A stretch of 64,000 nt of DNA from Gammaproteobacteria bacterium. GTDB lineage: Bacteria > Pseudomonadota > Gammaproteobacteria > Pseudomonadales > Pseudomonadaceae. Shown piece by piece: positions 19,891-28,881 of the stretch (position 1 is the stretch's first letter; every line of letters starts with the position of its first letter). The notes beneath the pieces are model-generated. The model did not search any database. It worked only from the letters and a program-made list of their open reading frames with translations, and had not been told where the DNA came from. The stretch spans positions 1 to 64,000 of the forward strand of contig JAAYFI010000032.1 of the NCBI GenBank assembly GCA_012728315.1. The letters run 5' to 3'. A program made the position numbers and the translations under genes.

Positions 19891-20805
19891 ATGCTGCATG
19901 CACTTCCACCCTTATTGCGTGGCATTATTGCTTCATTAATACTGGCACTTAACACACTGTTTTGGTGTTGGCCACTTTTTGCTCTGGCTTTATTAAAGCT
20001 GATATTGCCTTTCCCGCCCGTACAGCGCAGCCTGCGTTTTGCTATGCACTGGATTGCCGAAGCTTGGATTGCGATTAACTCGTTCTGGATGCGCCTCGTG
20101 CAGCCCATTGACTGGGATGTTGAAGGTTTAGAGCAGCTGGATTTACGCCACTCTTGGCTGGTGACCAGCAACCACCAAAGCTGGGTTGATATTCTCGCAC
20201 TGCAGTACCAATTCAACCGTCGCTTACCATTACTAAAGTTCTTTTTAAAACAAGAGCTGATTTGGGTGCCCGTGATAGGACTGTGCTGGTGGGCCTTGGA
20301 ATTCCCTTTTATGAAGCGTTACAGCAAAGCCTACCTCGAAAAACACCCAGAAAAACAAGGCCAAGATCTAGCCACCACGCGCAAAGCCTGCGAGCGCTAT
20401 AAAACCAATCCTGTCTCGGTATTTAACTTTCTAGAAGGCACACGCTTTACCCCAGAAAAACATGAGCAGCAAAACTCACCTTTTAAGCACCTACTTAAAC
20501 CAAAAGCAGGCGGCATTGCGTTTGTACTGGATGCCATGGGCGAGCAATTGCAGGGTTTAGTCAACGTTACGCTGTACTACCCTGCTGGGCGACCCAAACT
20601 CTGGGATTTACTCAGCGGACAAATCAAACGCATTGTTATGCGCATTGAAGTGCTCCCCATCCCGGAACACTTTATTGGTCAAAGCTATGACCAAAACACC
20701 GAGTACCGCGCTGAGTTCCAATACTGGGTTAACCAGTTATGGCACGAAAAAGACCAGCAATTAGCGCAACTAATCGATGCACAACAGGCTAAGAAATCAC
20801 CTTAA
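19891..20805 (+). CDS. PlsC-family acyltransferase (YihG-like)
   Basis: This 304-residue membrane-associated acyltransferase probably adds an acyl chain to 1-acyl-glycerol-3-phosphate or a related lysolipid. The N-terminal ~40 residues are hydrophobic. The catalytic HX4D motif is His95-Asp100 (NHQSWVD), the second motif is FLEGTRFT, and VTLYYP resembles motif IV. Length and motifs resemble E. coli YihG more than the shorter PlsC. The acceptor cannot be told from sequence. Confidence 0.85.
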   Translation: MLHALPPLLRGIIASLILALNTLFWCWPLFALALLKLILPFPPVQRSLRFAMHWIAEAWIAINSFWMRLVQPIDWDVEGLEQLDLRHSWLVTSNHQSWVDILALQYQFNRRLPLLKFFLKQELIWVPVIGLCWWALEFPFMKRYSKAYLEKHPEKQGQDLATTRKACERYKTNPVSVFNFLEGTRFTPEKHEQQNSPFKHLLKPKAGGIAFVLDAMGEQLQGLVNVTLYYPAGRPKLWDLLSGQIKRIVMRIEVLPIPEHFIGQSYDQNTEYRAEFQYWVNQLWHEKDQQLAQLIDAQQAKKSP

Positions 20806-20993
20806 CGGCCTGTTTGCCACCATAGTCGATAGCGCGCGACTGTGCGAGCCGCCATGATGCGCGCTATACTTAGCCCCCTTAAAAACAGATGCACTGTGCG
20901 TTAAACCTGTTTTACGCAGCCATTGCCTGCTCATCTACACCGAGTCTGCCGATTAAAGCACTTGATGTTCCCTTCACACTAGAGGAGCGTTTC

Positions 20994-22517
20994 ATGACCG
21001 TAATTAAGCAAGATGATTTGATCCAAAGCGTTACTGACGCCTTACAGTTTATTTCTTATTACCACCCGCTTGATTTTATTGAAGCCATGCACGAGGCGTA
21101 TTTGCGTGAAGAATCCGCATCCGCTAAAGATGCAATGGCGCAAATTCTGATCAACTCACGCATGAGCGCCACCGGCCACCGGCCACTGTGCCAAGACACA
21201 GGCATTGTTACCGTGTTTGTCCGCATGGGTATGGATGTGCGCTGGGATGGTGCGACCATGAGCCTTGAAGATATGATCAACGAAGGCGTGCGCCGTGCTT
21301 ATCAGTTACCAGAAAACGTTCTACGCGCCTCAATCTTAGCCGATCCAGCGGGCGCCCGTCGTAACACTAAAGACAACACGCCTGCCGTGATCCACTACTC
21401 CATCGTGCCCGGTGACACAGTTGAGTTTGATGTGGCGGCGAAAGGCGGCGGCTCAGAAAACAAAGCTAAAATGGCCATGCTGAACCCGTCCGACTCCATC
21501 GTTGACTGGGTACTGAAAACTGTTCCGGAAATGGGTGCAGGCTGGTGTCCACCAGGTATGCTTGGCATTGGTATCGGCGGCACAGCAGAAAAAGCGGCAG
21601 TCATGGCTAAAGAAGTCCTGATGGAGCCCATTGATATCCATGAGCTACAAGCACGCGGCCCGCAAAACCGCATCGAAGAGCTGCGCTTAGAGCTGTTCGA
21701 AAAGGTCAACCAGCTGGGGATTGGCGCACAAGGCTTGGGCGGCCTGACCACGGTACTTGATGTAAAAATCATGGACTACCCAACTCACGCGGCTTCTCTA
21801 CCGGTGTGCATCATTCCCAACTGCGCCGCCACCCGTCACGCACACTTTGTTCTAGACGGCTCAGGCCCTGCGGTATTAGAAGCGCCTTCGTTAGATGCCT
21901 TCCCAGATATCGTTTGGGAGGCCGGCCCTTCAGCACGTCGCGTCAACCTCGACACCATTACTCCAGAAGAAGTACAAAGCTGGAAGCCTGGCGAAACCAT
22001 CTTGCTCAACGGCAAAATGCTCACAGGTCGTGATGCCGCGCATAAGCGCATGGTTGATATGCTTAACAACGGTGAAGAGCTGCCCGTTGATCTTAAAGGC
22101 CGCTTTATTTATTACGTTGGCCCAGTTGATCCTGTGCGCGAAGAGGTGGTTGGCCCAGCTGGCCCAACCACAGCAACCCGTATGGACAAGTTCACCCGTC
22201 AAATCCTTGAAAGCACTGGTTTGCTGGGCATGATTGGTAAATCAGAGCGCGGCCCCATTGCTATTGAAGCCATTAAAGATAACAAAGCAGTCTACTTGAT
22301 GGCAGTGGGTGGTGCGGCTTACTTGGTTGCCCAAGCCATTAAAAAGTCACGCGTGGTCGCTTTCGAAGAGCTGGGGATGGAAGCCATCTACGAGTTTGAT
22401 GTAGTCGATATGCCTGTCACTGTTGCCGTTGATACCTTGGGCGAATCAGTACACATTACTGGCCCTGCCGTGTGGCAGAAAAAAATTGCTGACAGCCTAG
22501 CGGTTGAAATCAAGTAA
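20994..22517 (+). CDS. fumA: Fumarate hydratase, class I (iron-sulfur)
   Basis: This TCA-cycle enzyme hydrates fumarate to L-malate using an oxygen-sensitive [4Fe-4S] cluster. ATG 20994 follows AGAGGAGCG and gives 507 residues; a start at 20889 would add an unlike leader. Both halves are fused: the N-terminal alpha part holds CQDTGIVTVF and GWCPPGMLGIGIGG, with IPNCAATRH further on, the three likely cluster cysteines. The C-terminal beta part is GPVDPVREEVVGPAGPTT and beyond. It is monocistronic, with its own terminator. Confidence 0.94.
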   Translation: MTVIKQDDLIQSVTDALQFISYYHPLDFIEAMHEAYLREESASAKDAMAQILINSRMSATGHRPLCQDTGIVTVFVRMGMDVRWDGATMSLEDMINEGVRRAYQLPENVLRASILADPAGARRNTKDNTPAVIHYSIVPGDTVEFDVAAKGGGSENKAKMAMLNPSDSIVDWVLKTVPEMGAGWCPPGMLGIGIGGTAEKAAVMAKEVLMEPIDIHELQARGPQNRIEELRLELFEKVNQLGIGAQGLGGLTTVLDVKIMDYPTHAASLPVCIIPNCAATRHAHFVLDGSGPAVLEAPSLDAFPDIVWEAGPSARRVNLDTITPEEVQSWKPGETILLNGKMLTGRDAAHKRMVDMLNNGEELPVDLKGRFIYYVGPVDPVREEVVGPAGPTTATRMDKFTRQILESTGLLGMIGKSERGPIAIEAIKDNKAVYLMAVGGAAYLVAQAIKKSRVVAFEELGMEAIYEFDVVDMPVTVAVDTLGESVHITGPAVWQKKIADSLAVEIK

Positions 22518-22546
22518 ACCCAAGCCCTTCAGCAGCTTAGCAACAC

Positions 22547-22576
22547 AAAGGCCGAGACCCAGCGCTCGGCCTTTTT
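22547..22576 (+). terminator. Rho-independent terminator after fumarase
   Basis: Stem AAAGGCCGAG / CTCGGCCTTTTT with an eight-base loop (22557-22564) and a T5 run. Confidence 0.9.
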
Positions 22577-22653
22577 ATTGCTTGCTCATCACCCTTTAAG
22601 TTCGGCAGCAGTAATAGCATTGCGGAACATCACCCAACTCTTGTGAGCGTATC

Positions 22654-23124
22654 GTGGCCAACCGTCGTTATAGTTGTATTGCCTTAAGTAATCCCAAATC
22701 CCCCAGCAATGTCGGCTCAATTATGCGCGCGGCAGGCTGTTATGGCGTCAATAGTGTTTTTTATACGGGGACACGTTACGACCGCGCCAAAGACTTTATA
22801 ACTGACACCAAAAAAGTCCACCAAGATATACCACTGATCAATATCGATGATTTACGCAAAATCTTACCCTTAGGCTGCACACCCGTAGCTGTCGAGCTGG
22901 TGAGCGGGGCGCGCGCATTACCTGAATACACCCACCCCGACCGCGCCTTATATATTTTCGGCCCGGAAGATGGCTCGCTGGATAAAGAGATTCGTGACTG
23001 GTGTGAAGATGTGGTGTATATCCCCACGCACGGCTGTATGAATCTAGCCGCAACAGTTAATGTTGTACTGTATGATCGCCTCGCCAAAGGCTTAAACACC
23101 AAGTCTGGACCGCTACTTAAATAG
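22654..23124 (+). CDS. SPOUT-class RNA methyltransferase (TrmH family)
   Basis: The 156-residue protein has the single-domain SPOUT fold. NVGSIMRAAGCYGV is the N-terminal motif that binds the RNA 2'-OH region, IFGPEDGSLD is the second motif, and MNLAATVNVVLYDRL forms the knotted SAM-binding end. Such enzymes 2'-O-methylate tRNA or rRNA. It is close in size to TrmL but differs enough that the target base cannot be named. The start is GTG with only a weak ribosome site. It runs toward csbD, with a shared stem-loop between. Confidence 0.82.
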   Translation: MANRRYSCIALSNPKSPSNVGSIMRAAGCYGVNSVFYTGTRYDRAKDFITDTKKVHQDIPLINIDDLRKILPLGCTPVAVELVSGARALPEYTHPDRALYIFGPEDGSLDKEIRDWCEDVVYIPTHGCMNLAATVNVVLYDRLAKGLNTKSGPLLK

Positions 23125-23140
23125 TCCGGATACACATGCA

Positions 23141-23180
23141 AAACGGCCCGAGCAGAAGGCTACCCCCACTCAGGCCGTTG
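23141..23180. terminator. Stem-loop between the methyltransferase and csbD
   Basis: Arms around AACGGCC (23142-23148) and GGCCGTT (23173-23179), with an additional GAG/CTC pairing, enclose the space between two converging genes. The loop is large, so strength is uncertain. Confidence 0.5.
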
Positions 23181-23197
23181 TTATGGCGCTGCCAAAG

Positions 23198-23395
23198 TTA
23201 CAGTTTGCGCTGAAACTCGGCAATTTCCTCTTCAGCTTTTTCTTTAGTTAAGCCATAACGTTCTTGCAGCTTGCCTGCTAAATACATGCTATGACCTTCA
23301 ACAACATCAAGATCATCATCGGTCAGCTTACCCCACTGGGTTTTGACCTTACCTTTGATCTGCTTCCACTTACCTTCAAAAATATCATTATTCAT
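23198..23395 (-). CDS. CsbD-family stress protein (YjbJ-like)
   Basis: This is a 65-residue hydrophilic protein from ATG 23395 (MNNDIFEGKWKQIKGKVKTQ), the typical CsbD length and start. The family is abundant under general stress; its biochemical role is unknown. The BON-domain gene lies upstream on the same strand, 41 bases away, and the two may be co-expressed as envelope and osmotic stress genes. Confidence 0.85.
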   Translation of the reverse strand: MNNDIFEGKWKQIKGKVKTQWGKLTDDDLDVVEGHSMYLAGKLQERYGLTKEKAEEEIAEFQRKL

Positions 23396-23436
23396 ACAGC
23401 ACCTATAAAGTAGAGAATCGCCTACAATCAATGTAT

Positions 23437-23763
23437 TTACTGACTCACTTTTAAACCATCAGCCGCCACAGCTTTCACGCCTTTGATTTCTTTTGCTGTA
23501 CTGATTGCTAGATCGCGCTCTGCCGCTGTAGGTACTTCACCAGACAACGCCACAACACCATTAACAGTTTCAACTTTAATATCTAAAGCAGTGATATGAG
23601 TGTTGGCTAGGAATACAGATTTTACTTTACTGGTAATCCAACTATCGGAGACAGCTTCTTGCACTTCACTCATGGTTTCACTGGCCACCGCATGGGTTAA
23701 CGGCATACCAACTAAAGCTGTCAAAACAACAAGACCTGCGAGTTTCTGTGTGACTTTTTTCAT
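23437..23763 (-). CDS. BON-domain periplasmic protein (OsmY-like)
   Basis: The protein has 108 residues with a signal peptide of about 28 residues (LAGLVVLTALVGMPLTHA, cleavage near AVA-S). One BON domain follows (about 42-108, with ITALDIKVETVNGVVALSG), half the size of two-domain OsmY. BON domains are thought to bind lipid or envelope surfaces and are often osmotically induced. No promoter element is certain. Confidence 0.85.
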   Translation of the reverse strand: MKKVTQKLAGLVVLTALVGMPLTHAVASETMSEVQEAVSDSWITSKVKSVFLANTHITALDIKVETVNGVVALSGEVPTAAERDLAISTAKEIKGVKAVAADGLKVSQ

Positions 23764-23853
23764 TTTATCTACTCCGTAAGAGGCTTACTTAATAAGCAAG
23801 CACACTAAGTAGAGCTTTACACGCAGTGTTGGTTCAACTACAGCGACCAGCGG

Positions 23854-25275
23854 TTAGGTCGTCTTTTTGTTTGGCTTGGGCAGCTTTCTAAGCCGCCAAG
23901 CAGGCCAGAGTGCCAATAAAAAAGCTAAACCCAGCACTATAAAAGTACGCTCAAAGGCCTGGGTTTCTGCAGCAAAATCGCCTCCGAGCACTCGATGCTG
24001 CCATTCTAAAAAAACCGTTAATAAGTTAATCCCAAAAGCACCGCCTAATTGGCGCACAAAAGTGACAGCTCCAGCCCCATAGGGCAGTTCATCAACAGTT
24101 AAGCTGTCCAGTGAAGCCGTGCTCAACGCGGGCATAATCAGCCCTATACCCATGCGCCCGAGCGCAGCAATCACACACAGCCATAAAAACCCAGCACTGG
24201 CCCCCCAAATGCCATACCAAACGGCCGAAACAGCAAATAAAAACAACCCCACACACAGCAGCCAAACAATCGCAATGCGATCACACAACCAACCACTGGC
24301 AAAAGAGGCCAAGCCTAACAAAATCCCTGCAGGTAATAATAAGACACCGGCATGGCCGGCACTGTAGCCTTGAATCGTTTGTAAAAATAAGGGAATCAAA
24401 TATGTGGATCCGTACAAGCCCAACCCTAAGGCCAACGCAACCCAGCTCGCGCGCCGAAACGCGGCTAAACGCCATAAACGTAAAGATAAAATTGGCTTTT
24501 TACTGTTTAAAGTGCGCACAAAAAATACAACACTGCACACTGCGGTAATCAAGGCTAAAACAGCCACCCGCCAATCACCAAAGGCATAGTACTGTGCCTC
24601 TGAAATAGCACCCAAGCCTGCAAATATAGCCACTGTTAGCATTACAAACGACAGCACATCTAAACGCTTTGCATTGGGATTACTTTCATCGGGCAACAGC
24701 CAATGCCCAGCCAGCAACAGAATAAAACATACGGGTAACGGCAACCAAAAGGCCGACATCCAGCCAAAATGGTCAACCAAATAACCACCCACTGTAGGCC
24801 CGATACTGGGTGCAATCATAAGGCCCAAACCGTACATACCTAAAGCTGAGCCACGCCCACCACCGGCATAAACGCGAAAAATCAAGACGGTAGCCAGCGG
24901 CTGAATAATACCTGCAGAAGCACCTTGCAAAATACGCAGAATAATCAACTGCCAGCCCTGCGTAGCCAACAGCGCAGCAATTGAACACAGCACAAATAAA
25001 CCAATACTGATCTGAACGGTTAAACGCGCTCCCAGCTTAGCTTGCGCCCAAGCCGCTAATAGCAACCCAGCTGTCATTGCTGCTAAAAATCCAGTTGCCA
25101 ACCATTGCGCCATGGGCCGCCCCATGCTGAACTCATCCATAATGGCCGGTAACGCCACATTGATACTGGTGGATGACAACACCATCACCATGCTGCCCAG
25201 CATCAACACGCCTAACAGCCAGATACGATAAAGCGGGCCAAAGTGTGCGTTTAAACTGACTAAATCGCGCTTCAT
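23854..25275 (-). CDS. MFS drug exporter, DHA2 (EmrB/QacA) family
   Basis: This 473-residue inner-membrane transporter has about 14 hydrophobic segments. The first segments lead to PRPMAQWLATGFLAAMT, and motif C is seen as GLMIAPSIGPTVGGYLVD, typical of proton/drug antiporters. Its ATG overlaps the stop of the marR gene (ATGA), so expression is tied to that regulator. The substrate is unknown; no membrane-fusion partner is adjacent. Confidence 0.88.
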   Translation of the reverse strand: MKRDLVSLNAHFGPLYRIWLLGVLMLGSMVMVLSSTSINVALPAIMDEFSMGRPMAQWLATGFLAAMTAGLLLAAWAQAKLGARLTVQISIGLFVLCSIAALLATQGWQLIILRILQGASAGIIQPLATVLIFRVYAGGGRGSALGMYGLGLMIAPSIGPTVGGYLVDHFGWMSAFWLPLPVCFILLLAGHWLLPDESNPNAKRLDVLSFVMLTVAIFAGLGAISEAQYYAFGDWRVAVLALITAVCSVVFFVRTLNSKKPILSLRLWRLAAFRRASWVALALGLGLYGSTYLIPLFLQTIQGYSAGHAGVLLLPAGILLGLASFASGWLCDRIAIVWLLCVGLFLFAVSAVWYGIWGASAGFLWLCVIAALGRMGIGLIMPALSTASLDSLTVDELPYGAGAVTFVRQLGGAFGINLLTVFLEWQHRVLGGDFAAETQAFERTFIVLGLAFLLALWPAWRLRKLPKPNKKTT

Positions 25276-25709
25276 GTATTTTTTTCTAAATTGGCGAGCA
25301 TGTGAGATTGGATCTGCTGACAGTGCTCAATATCCTGCTCTGATAGCCCAGCAAACACTTCTGCACGCAAAGCAGCGGCTATGCTTTCAATGTCTTCGAT
25401 GACCGCAAGCGCACTCTCCGTCAGGGCTATTTTGTTCACCCTGCGATCATTCTGATCGGGCTGACGCTCAATCAACTGCTGGGCTTCTAAAGCATCCAGT
25501 AAACGCGCCAAGGTGGGGTTCTCAACACCGACACTGCAGGCCAGTTCACCTTGGGTCGGCCGCTCTGAATTACGCGCCAAATGCAATAAAACCAGCCAAC
25601 GCGCTTGCGACAAACCAAGCTCAGCTAAGCGCCTATCCAGCTCAGCACGCCATGCTCGTGACAAATGCGCAAGTTGCATCCCAAAACGGTGCTGTTCGTA
25701 CATGCTCAT
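25272..25709 (-). CDS. MarR-family repressor
   Basis: The 145-residue MarR regulator has a winged helix-turn-helix at about residues 50-100 (TQGELACSVGVENPTLARLLDALEAQ, then a wing with QPDQNDRRVNKIALT). The first of two possible ATGs (25709) has GGAGG five bases before it. It is co-transcribed with the exporter, and a 19-base dyad at 25718-25736 directly upstream is a likely self-operator. The SlyA/MarR type often releases DNA on binding aromatic ligands. Confidence 0.9.
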   Translation of the reverse strand: MSMYEQHRFGMQLAHLSRAWRAELDRRLAELGLSQARWLVLLHLARNSERPTQGELACSVGVENPTLARLLDALEAQQLIERQPDQNDRRVNKIALTESALAVIEDIESIAAALRAEVFAGLSEQDIEHCQQIQSHMLANLEKNT

Positions 25710-25717
25710 GCAACCTC

Positions 25718-25736
25718 CAAGCTATTGATTAGCTTG
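25718..25736. promoter_or_regulatory. Candidate MarR operator
   Basis: A perfect seven-base dyad CAAGCTA-TTGAT-TAGCTTG lies between a TATACT -10-like element (minus strand, 25745-25740) and the ribosome site of the marR gene. Size and position suit a MarR dimer repressing its own operon. Confidence 0.6.
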
Positions 25737-25826
25737 CGAAGTATAGCAACTTTTAAACAGCCTGCGAGAGCAGCCACCTTATCCTCTCTGCCGCCAAGAG
25801 CACAGCCTAAGAACAGCACTGCCTAT

Positions 25827-26198
25827 TTATTTCACAATGATACGTGCCGTATTTAAATACGCAGGCCCGGCCTCTTTGAGCGCATCACGGTTATAGGTTT
25901 CTGAAGCAACATGCACTTTTTCTAGCGTATGCGCCAGCTCTTCCAGATCAATATTAATTTTTTCTAGCGCATTCTCAAGCGTGTAAGTCAGCTCATGGAT
26001 CTTGACCAAATCCATATCCGTCAGATCACCTGCAAGCACCTGCTCTAAACGATTGTTGTACTCAGAGAAGTGAGCCACTGCCGTTTGTAAATCAGGCGCC
26101 GCCAAGCCTTTAAAATGACCTGCCTGCTCTTCGGCAATAGCACCAGACGCGACAACTAGACTGGCAGTCAACACTGCACCTTTAATGACCTTTAGCAT
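25827..26198 (-). CDS. Small exported helical protein of unknown function (DUF6746-like)
   Basis: The product has 123 residues from ATG 26198, preceded by AAGGGGAA. A signal peptide of about 22 residues (AVLTASLVVASGAIA) is followed by a mostly helical mature domain with ALEKINIDLEELAHTLEKV and conserved-looking HELTYTLENALEK. I associate this pattern with the uncharacterised Pseudomonas family DUF6746, from memory only. A Fur-box-like sequence overlaps its promoter, pointing to iron-starvation expression. No iron-binding motif is evident. Confidence 0.75.
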   Translation of the reverse strand: MLKVIKGAVLTASLVVASGAIAEEQAGHFKGLAAPDLQTAVAHFSEYNNRLEQVLAGDLTDMDLVKIHELTYTLENALEKINIDLEELAHTLEKVHVASETYNRDALKEAGPAYLNTARIIVK

Positions 26199-26230
26199 GT
26201 TTTCCCCTTGCTGAATTTGATGTGTTGGCA

Positions 26231-26267
26231 AATTTAGCAGAGCTCAGCGCTAATAACAATCATTATC
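26231..26267 (-). promoter_or_regulatory. Promoter with Fur box before the 25827-26198 gene
   Basis: On the minus strand, -35 TTGTTA (26259-26254) and -10 TAAATT (26236-26231) are 17 bases apart. The 19 bases at 26249-26267 agree with the Fur consensus GATAATGATAATCATTATC at 16 positions and overlap the -35 element. Fur-iron would be expected to repress. Confidence 0.65.
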
Positions 26268-26363
26268 ATTCGTATTAATAAGTGACACAATGCCGCAGTG
26301 CAAAGCACCCTATGAACGAGGTGATACGCCAGTGCGGGTTAGCTATGCCATGCAGCAGACAAA

Positions 26364-26392
26364 AAAATACCCCGAACAAGTCGGGGTATTTT
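26364..26392 (-). terminator. Rho-independent terminator after actP
   Basis: Perfect 12-base stem AAAATACCCCGA / TCGGGGTATTTT with a five-base loop. On the minus strand it is followed by a run of Ts, and it lies just past the actP stop. Confidence 0.9.
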
Positions 26393-26429
26393 ACTGACAA
26401 CACGCAGATTATTGCTTAAGCAGTATCGC

Positions 26430-28091
26430 TTAGTGCTCCTGCGCGCCTGAGCGACCGATACCTGTTTGACTGCGTACAGTCAAAGCAGTAAATGCATCAC
26501 GCTCTTTATCCGCACGCGCGCTCTTATCTGTTACAGAGAAGAACCAAATCGCGAAGAAGGCTAACGGGATTGAGAAGATACCTGGGTTCGGGAACGGACT
26601 GATAGCTTCAGCGTTACCAAATACATCAACCCAAACTGTCTTACTCAGAACAACCCACAGCGTTGCAAAGGCCAAGCCTAAGAAACCACCGATGGTTGCA
26701 CCACGCGTTGTACAGCCGCGCCATGAGACCGACAATACCAGCACAGGGAAGTTAGCACTTGCTGCGATAGCAAAGGCCAGACCCACCATGAAGGCAACGT
26801 TTTGATCTTCAAAGACGATACCTAGCAATACTGCCAAGACACCTAATACCAGCGTGGAAATCTTAGAAATACGCATTTCTTGCTTTTCAGTTGAACGACC
26901 ACGGGCAATAACGTTGGCGTACAAGTCATGGGCAATTGCCGCTGCACCCGCAAGCGCCAGACCTGCGACTACCGCAACGATGGTTGCGAAAGTCACAGCA
27001 GCCAAGAAGCCTAACAGCAAGCTACCACCAACAGCGTTGGATAAGTGCACCGCCGCCATATTGGTACCACCGATCAGCGTGGTCAGCATATTGCTGTTAT
27101 CCGCGGCCAGACCACTGTAGAACTCAGGGTGACGAACCAATAAAGCAATGGCACCGAAACCAATGATAAAGGTCAGCAGGTAGAAGTAACCAATAAAGCT
27201 ACTGGCCCAGATCACTGATTTACGTGCTTCTTTTGCGCTCGATACAGTGAAGAAGCGCATCAGAATGTGTGGCAGACCTGCAGTACCAAAGGCTAGAGCC
27301 AGACCCAGTGACAGCGCATTGAGTGGGTTACTACTTACCGCAGCACCTGGCGCCATCAGCTCAGCACCTGTTGGGTGCACTTTAACCGCTTCAGCCAGCA
27401 TCACATCAGGGTTCCAGTTAAAGGCCATCAGCACTAGACCCGCTAACAAGGTACCACCCGCCAACATCAGTACCGCTTTAATAATCTGTACCCACGTAGT
27501 CGCCGTCATACCACCGAAGAACACGTAGATCATCATTAAGGTACCGATAACGATCACTGAGATTTTGTACTCAAGACCAAACAGCAGCACGATTAACTTA
27601 CCCGCACCCACCATTTGTGCAATCAGGTACAGAGCAATAATCAACAATGACGCACTGGCTGCGAGAATACGCATTGGGGTTTGCTCTAAACGGAACGCAG
27701 TCACGTCCGCAAAGTTAAAGCGACCTAGGTTACGCAAACGCTCAGCAACCAAGAACATCACCACCGGCCAACCAAAGAGGAAACCAATGGCGTAAATGAT
27801 GCCGTCAAAACCACTGACATACACCATACCGGCGATACCCAGGAAGGATGCGGCTGAAATGTAGTCACCCGCAATGGCTAAGCCATTCTGGAAGCCCGAA
27901 ATACCACCACCGGCGGTATAGAAGTCTGAAGTGGTCTGCGTTTTACGCGCTGCCCACCAGGTAATCACCATGGTTCCGGCAATAAACAGCAAGAACATGA
28001 CAATGGCTGAAGTATTGGCTTGTCCTGTTGCGGCAAAAGCAGGTTGCGCAAACATCGAAAGCAGAGCGGTACTTAAAAGAAACTTTTTCAT
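26430..28091 (-). CDS. actP: Cation/acetate symporter ActP
   Basis: ActP is a sodium:solute-symporter family permease for acetate and short carboxylates in the inner membrane. It has 553 residues with an N-terminal signal-like segment and about 13 hydrophobic helices. Sodium-site regions include [20 protein letters not shown] and [17 protein letters not shown]. It overlaps yjcH by four bases, the standard yjcH-actP pair. Relatives are activated by ErdR/CrbR, and an ErdR-like gene lies at 6211-6867. No acs gene is in the window. Confidence 0.95.
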   Translation of the reverse strand: MKKFLLSTALLSMFAQPAFAATGQANTSAIVMFLLFIAGTMVITWWAARKTQTTSDFYTAGGGISGFQNGLAIAGDYISAASFLGIAGMVYVSGFDGIIYAIGFLFGWPVVMFLVAERLRNLGRFNFADVTAFRLEQTPMRILAASASLLIIALYLIAQMVGAGKLIVLLFGLEYKISVIVIGTLMMIYVFFGGMTATTWVQIIKAVLMLAGGTLLAGLVLMAFNWNPDVMLAEAVKVHPTGAELMAPGAAVSSNPLNALSLGLALAFGTAGLPHILMRFFTVSSAKEARKSVIWASSFIGYFYLLTFIIGFGAIALLVRHPEFYSGLAADNSNMLTTLIGGTNMAAVHLSNAVGGSLLLGFLAAVTFATIVAVVAGLALAGAAAIAHDLYANVIARGRSTEKQEMRISKISTLVLGVLAVLLGIVFEDQNVAFMVGLAFAIAASANFPVLVLSVSWRGCTTRGATIGGFLGLAFATLWVVLSKTVWVDVFGNAEAISPFPNPGIFSIPLAFFAIWFFSVTDKSARADKERDAFTALTVRSQTGIGRSGAQEH

Positions 28092-28396
28092 TCAACATCC
28101 CTCACAATTTCTTCTAACAGAGGGTCAAACGTTTTGTTTGAAAAGTAGACATACAGAGCAATCATAATAACTGCGCTGAATACAACCAGAATCCCTGCAA
28201 AAACCCCTACACTCATCGTCCAGCCCGCTCCCAAAGGCTGTGCAAACACCTCTGGCATATAAGCTAAAGTCAGAATAAAACCCGAGTAGATCACCAATGC
28301 AACAGCAAAGAACGCCATACTTACTCGAGTTCGGCGCTGAACCAGCTCCGCATATTTTGGGTGCTTGAGCACCTTCTCAACAATTGTATCTTGCAT
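28088..28396 (-). CDS. yjcH: DUF485 membrane protein YjcH
   Basis: This is a 102-residue inner-membrane protein with two hydrophobic segments (about 23-45 and 58-80) and a soluble N-terminus ([17 protein letters not shown]), the DUF485 pattern. ATG 28396 follows TTGGAG; a frame to 28438 adds an unlike leader. It is always found upstream of actP and is thought to assist it. The exact role is unknown. Confidence 0.92.
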   Translation of the reverse strand: MQDTIVEKVLKHPKYAELVQRRTRVSMAFFAVALVIYSGFILTLAYMPEVFAQPLGAGWTMSVGVFAGILVVFSAVIMIALYVYFSNKTFDPLLEEIVRDVE

Positions 28397-28881
28397 TTGA
28401 CATCTCCAACTCAACCGGCAGGCGTAAAGCTGCGCCACTTTTGAGCATATTTATTGTTATCACTTACATGCCGGACACGAGCAACACTGCTTAAAGCCAC
28501 GTATTGAACGTATACATTTATTGTGATTTTTATATTCATGCCTCTAGCTTTTAAGAACTAAAACAAAACTGTCGCCCTGCTCTAGATCCGAAAAATGCTA
28601 AATCACTCTTCAGCAAAGAGGCTGTACCCAACGCTCAGCAGCATACCGCTTCTGCACTGCATACGTGGGTTGCTAATGTAAAGATTATGGCAAAGAGGAA
28701 CAGCCGACCTTGGTCTAAATCCTAAGAAATTTCTCAATAAAAACCGGAGCTTATAGAAAAACAACTGGAAGCAAGTCAACTAAGGCATAATAAATCGCGG
28801 ACTTTGCCACCAAGGTGCCGCAGCAAGCTACAGCACCTTGACATCACACGAGAAGGTAGAAGAAAACAGCAGAAGCTGTTT
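28397..28881. other. Intergenic region upstream of yjcH-actP and downstream of the chemoreceptor
   Basis: This 485-base stretch has no convincing gene. A weak minus-strand promoter for yjcH could be TTGCTC / GATAAC with a 17-base spacer (around 28486-28458). A dyad GTAT-ACGTTCA-ATAC lies near 28501-28515 on the minus strand and could be a regulator site. A hairpin CAAGGTGC / GCACCTTG (28811-28840) lies just beyond the chemoreceptor stop and may end its transcript. Confidence 0.4.
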
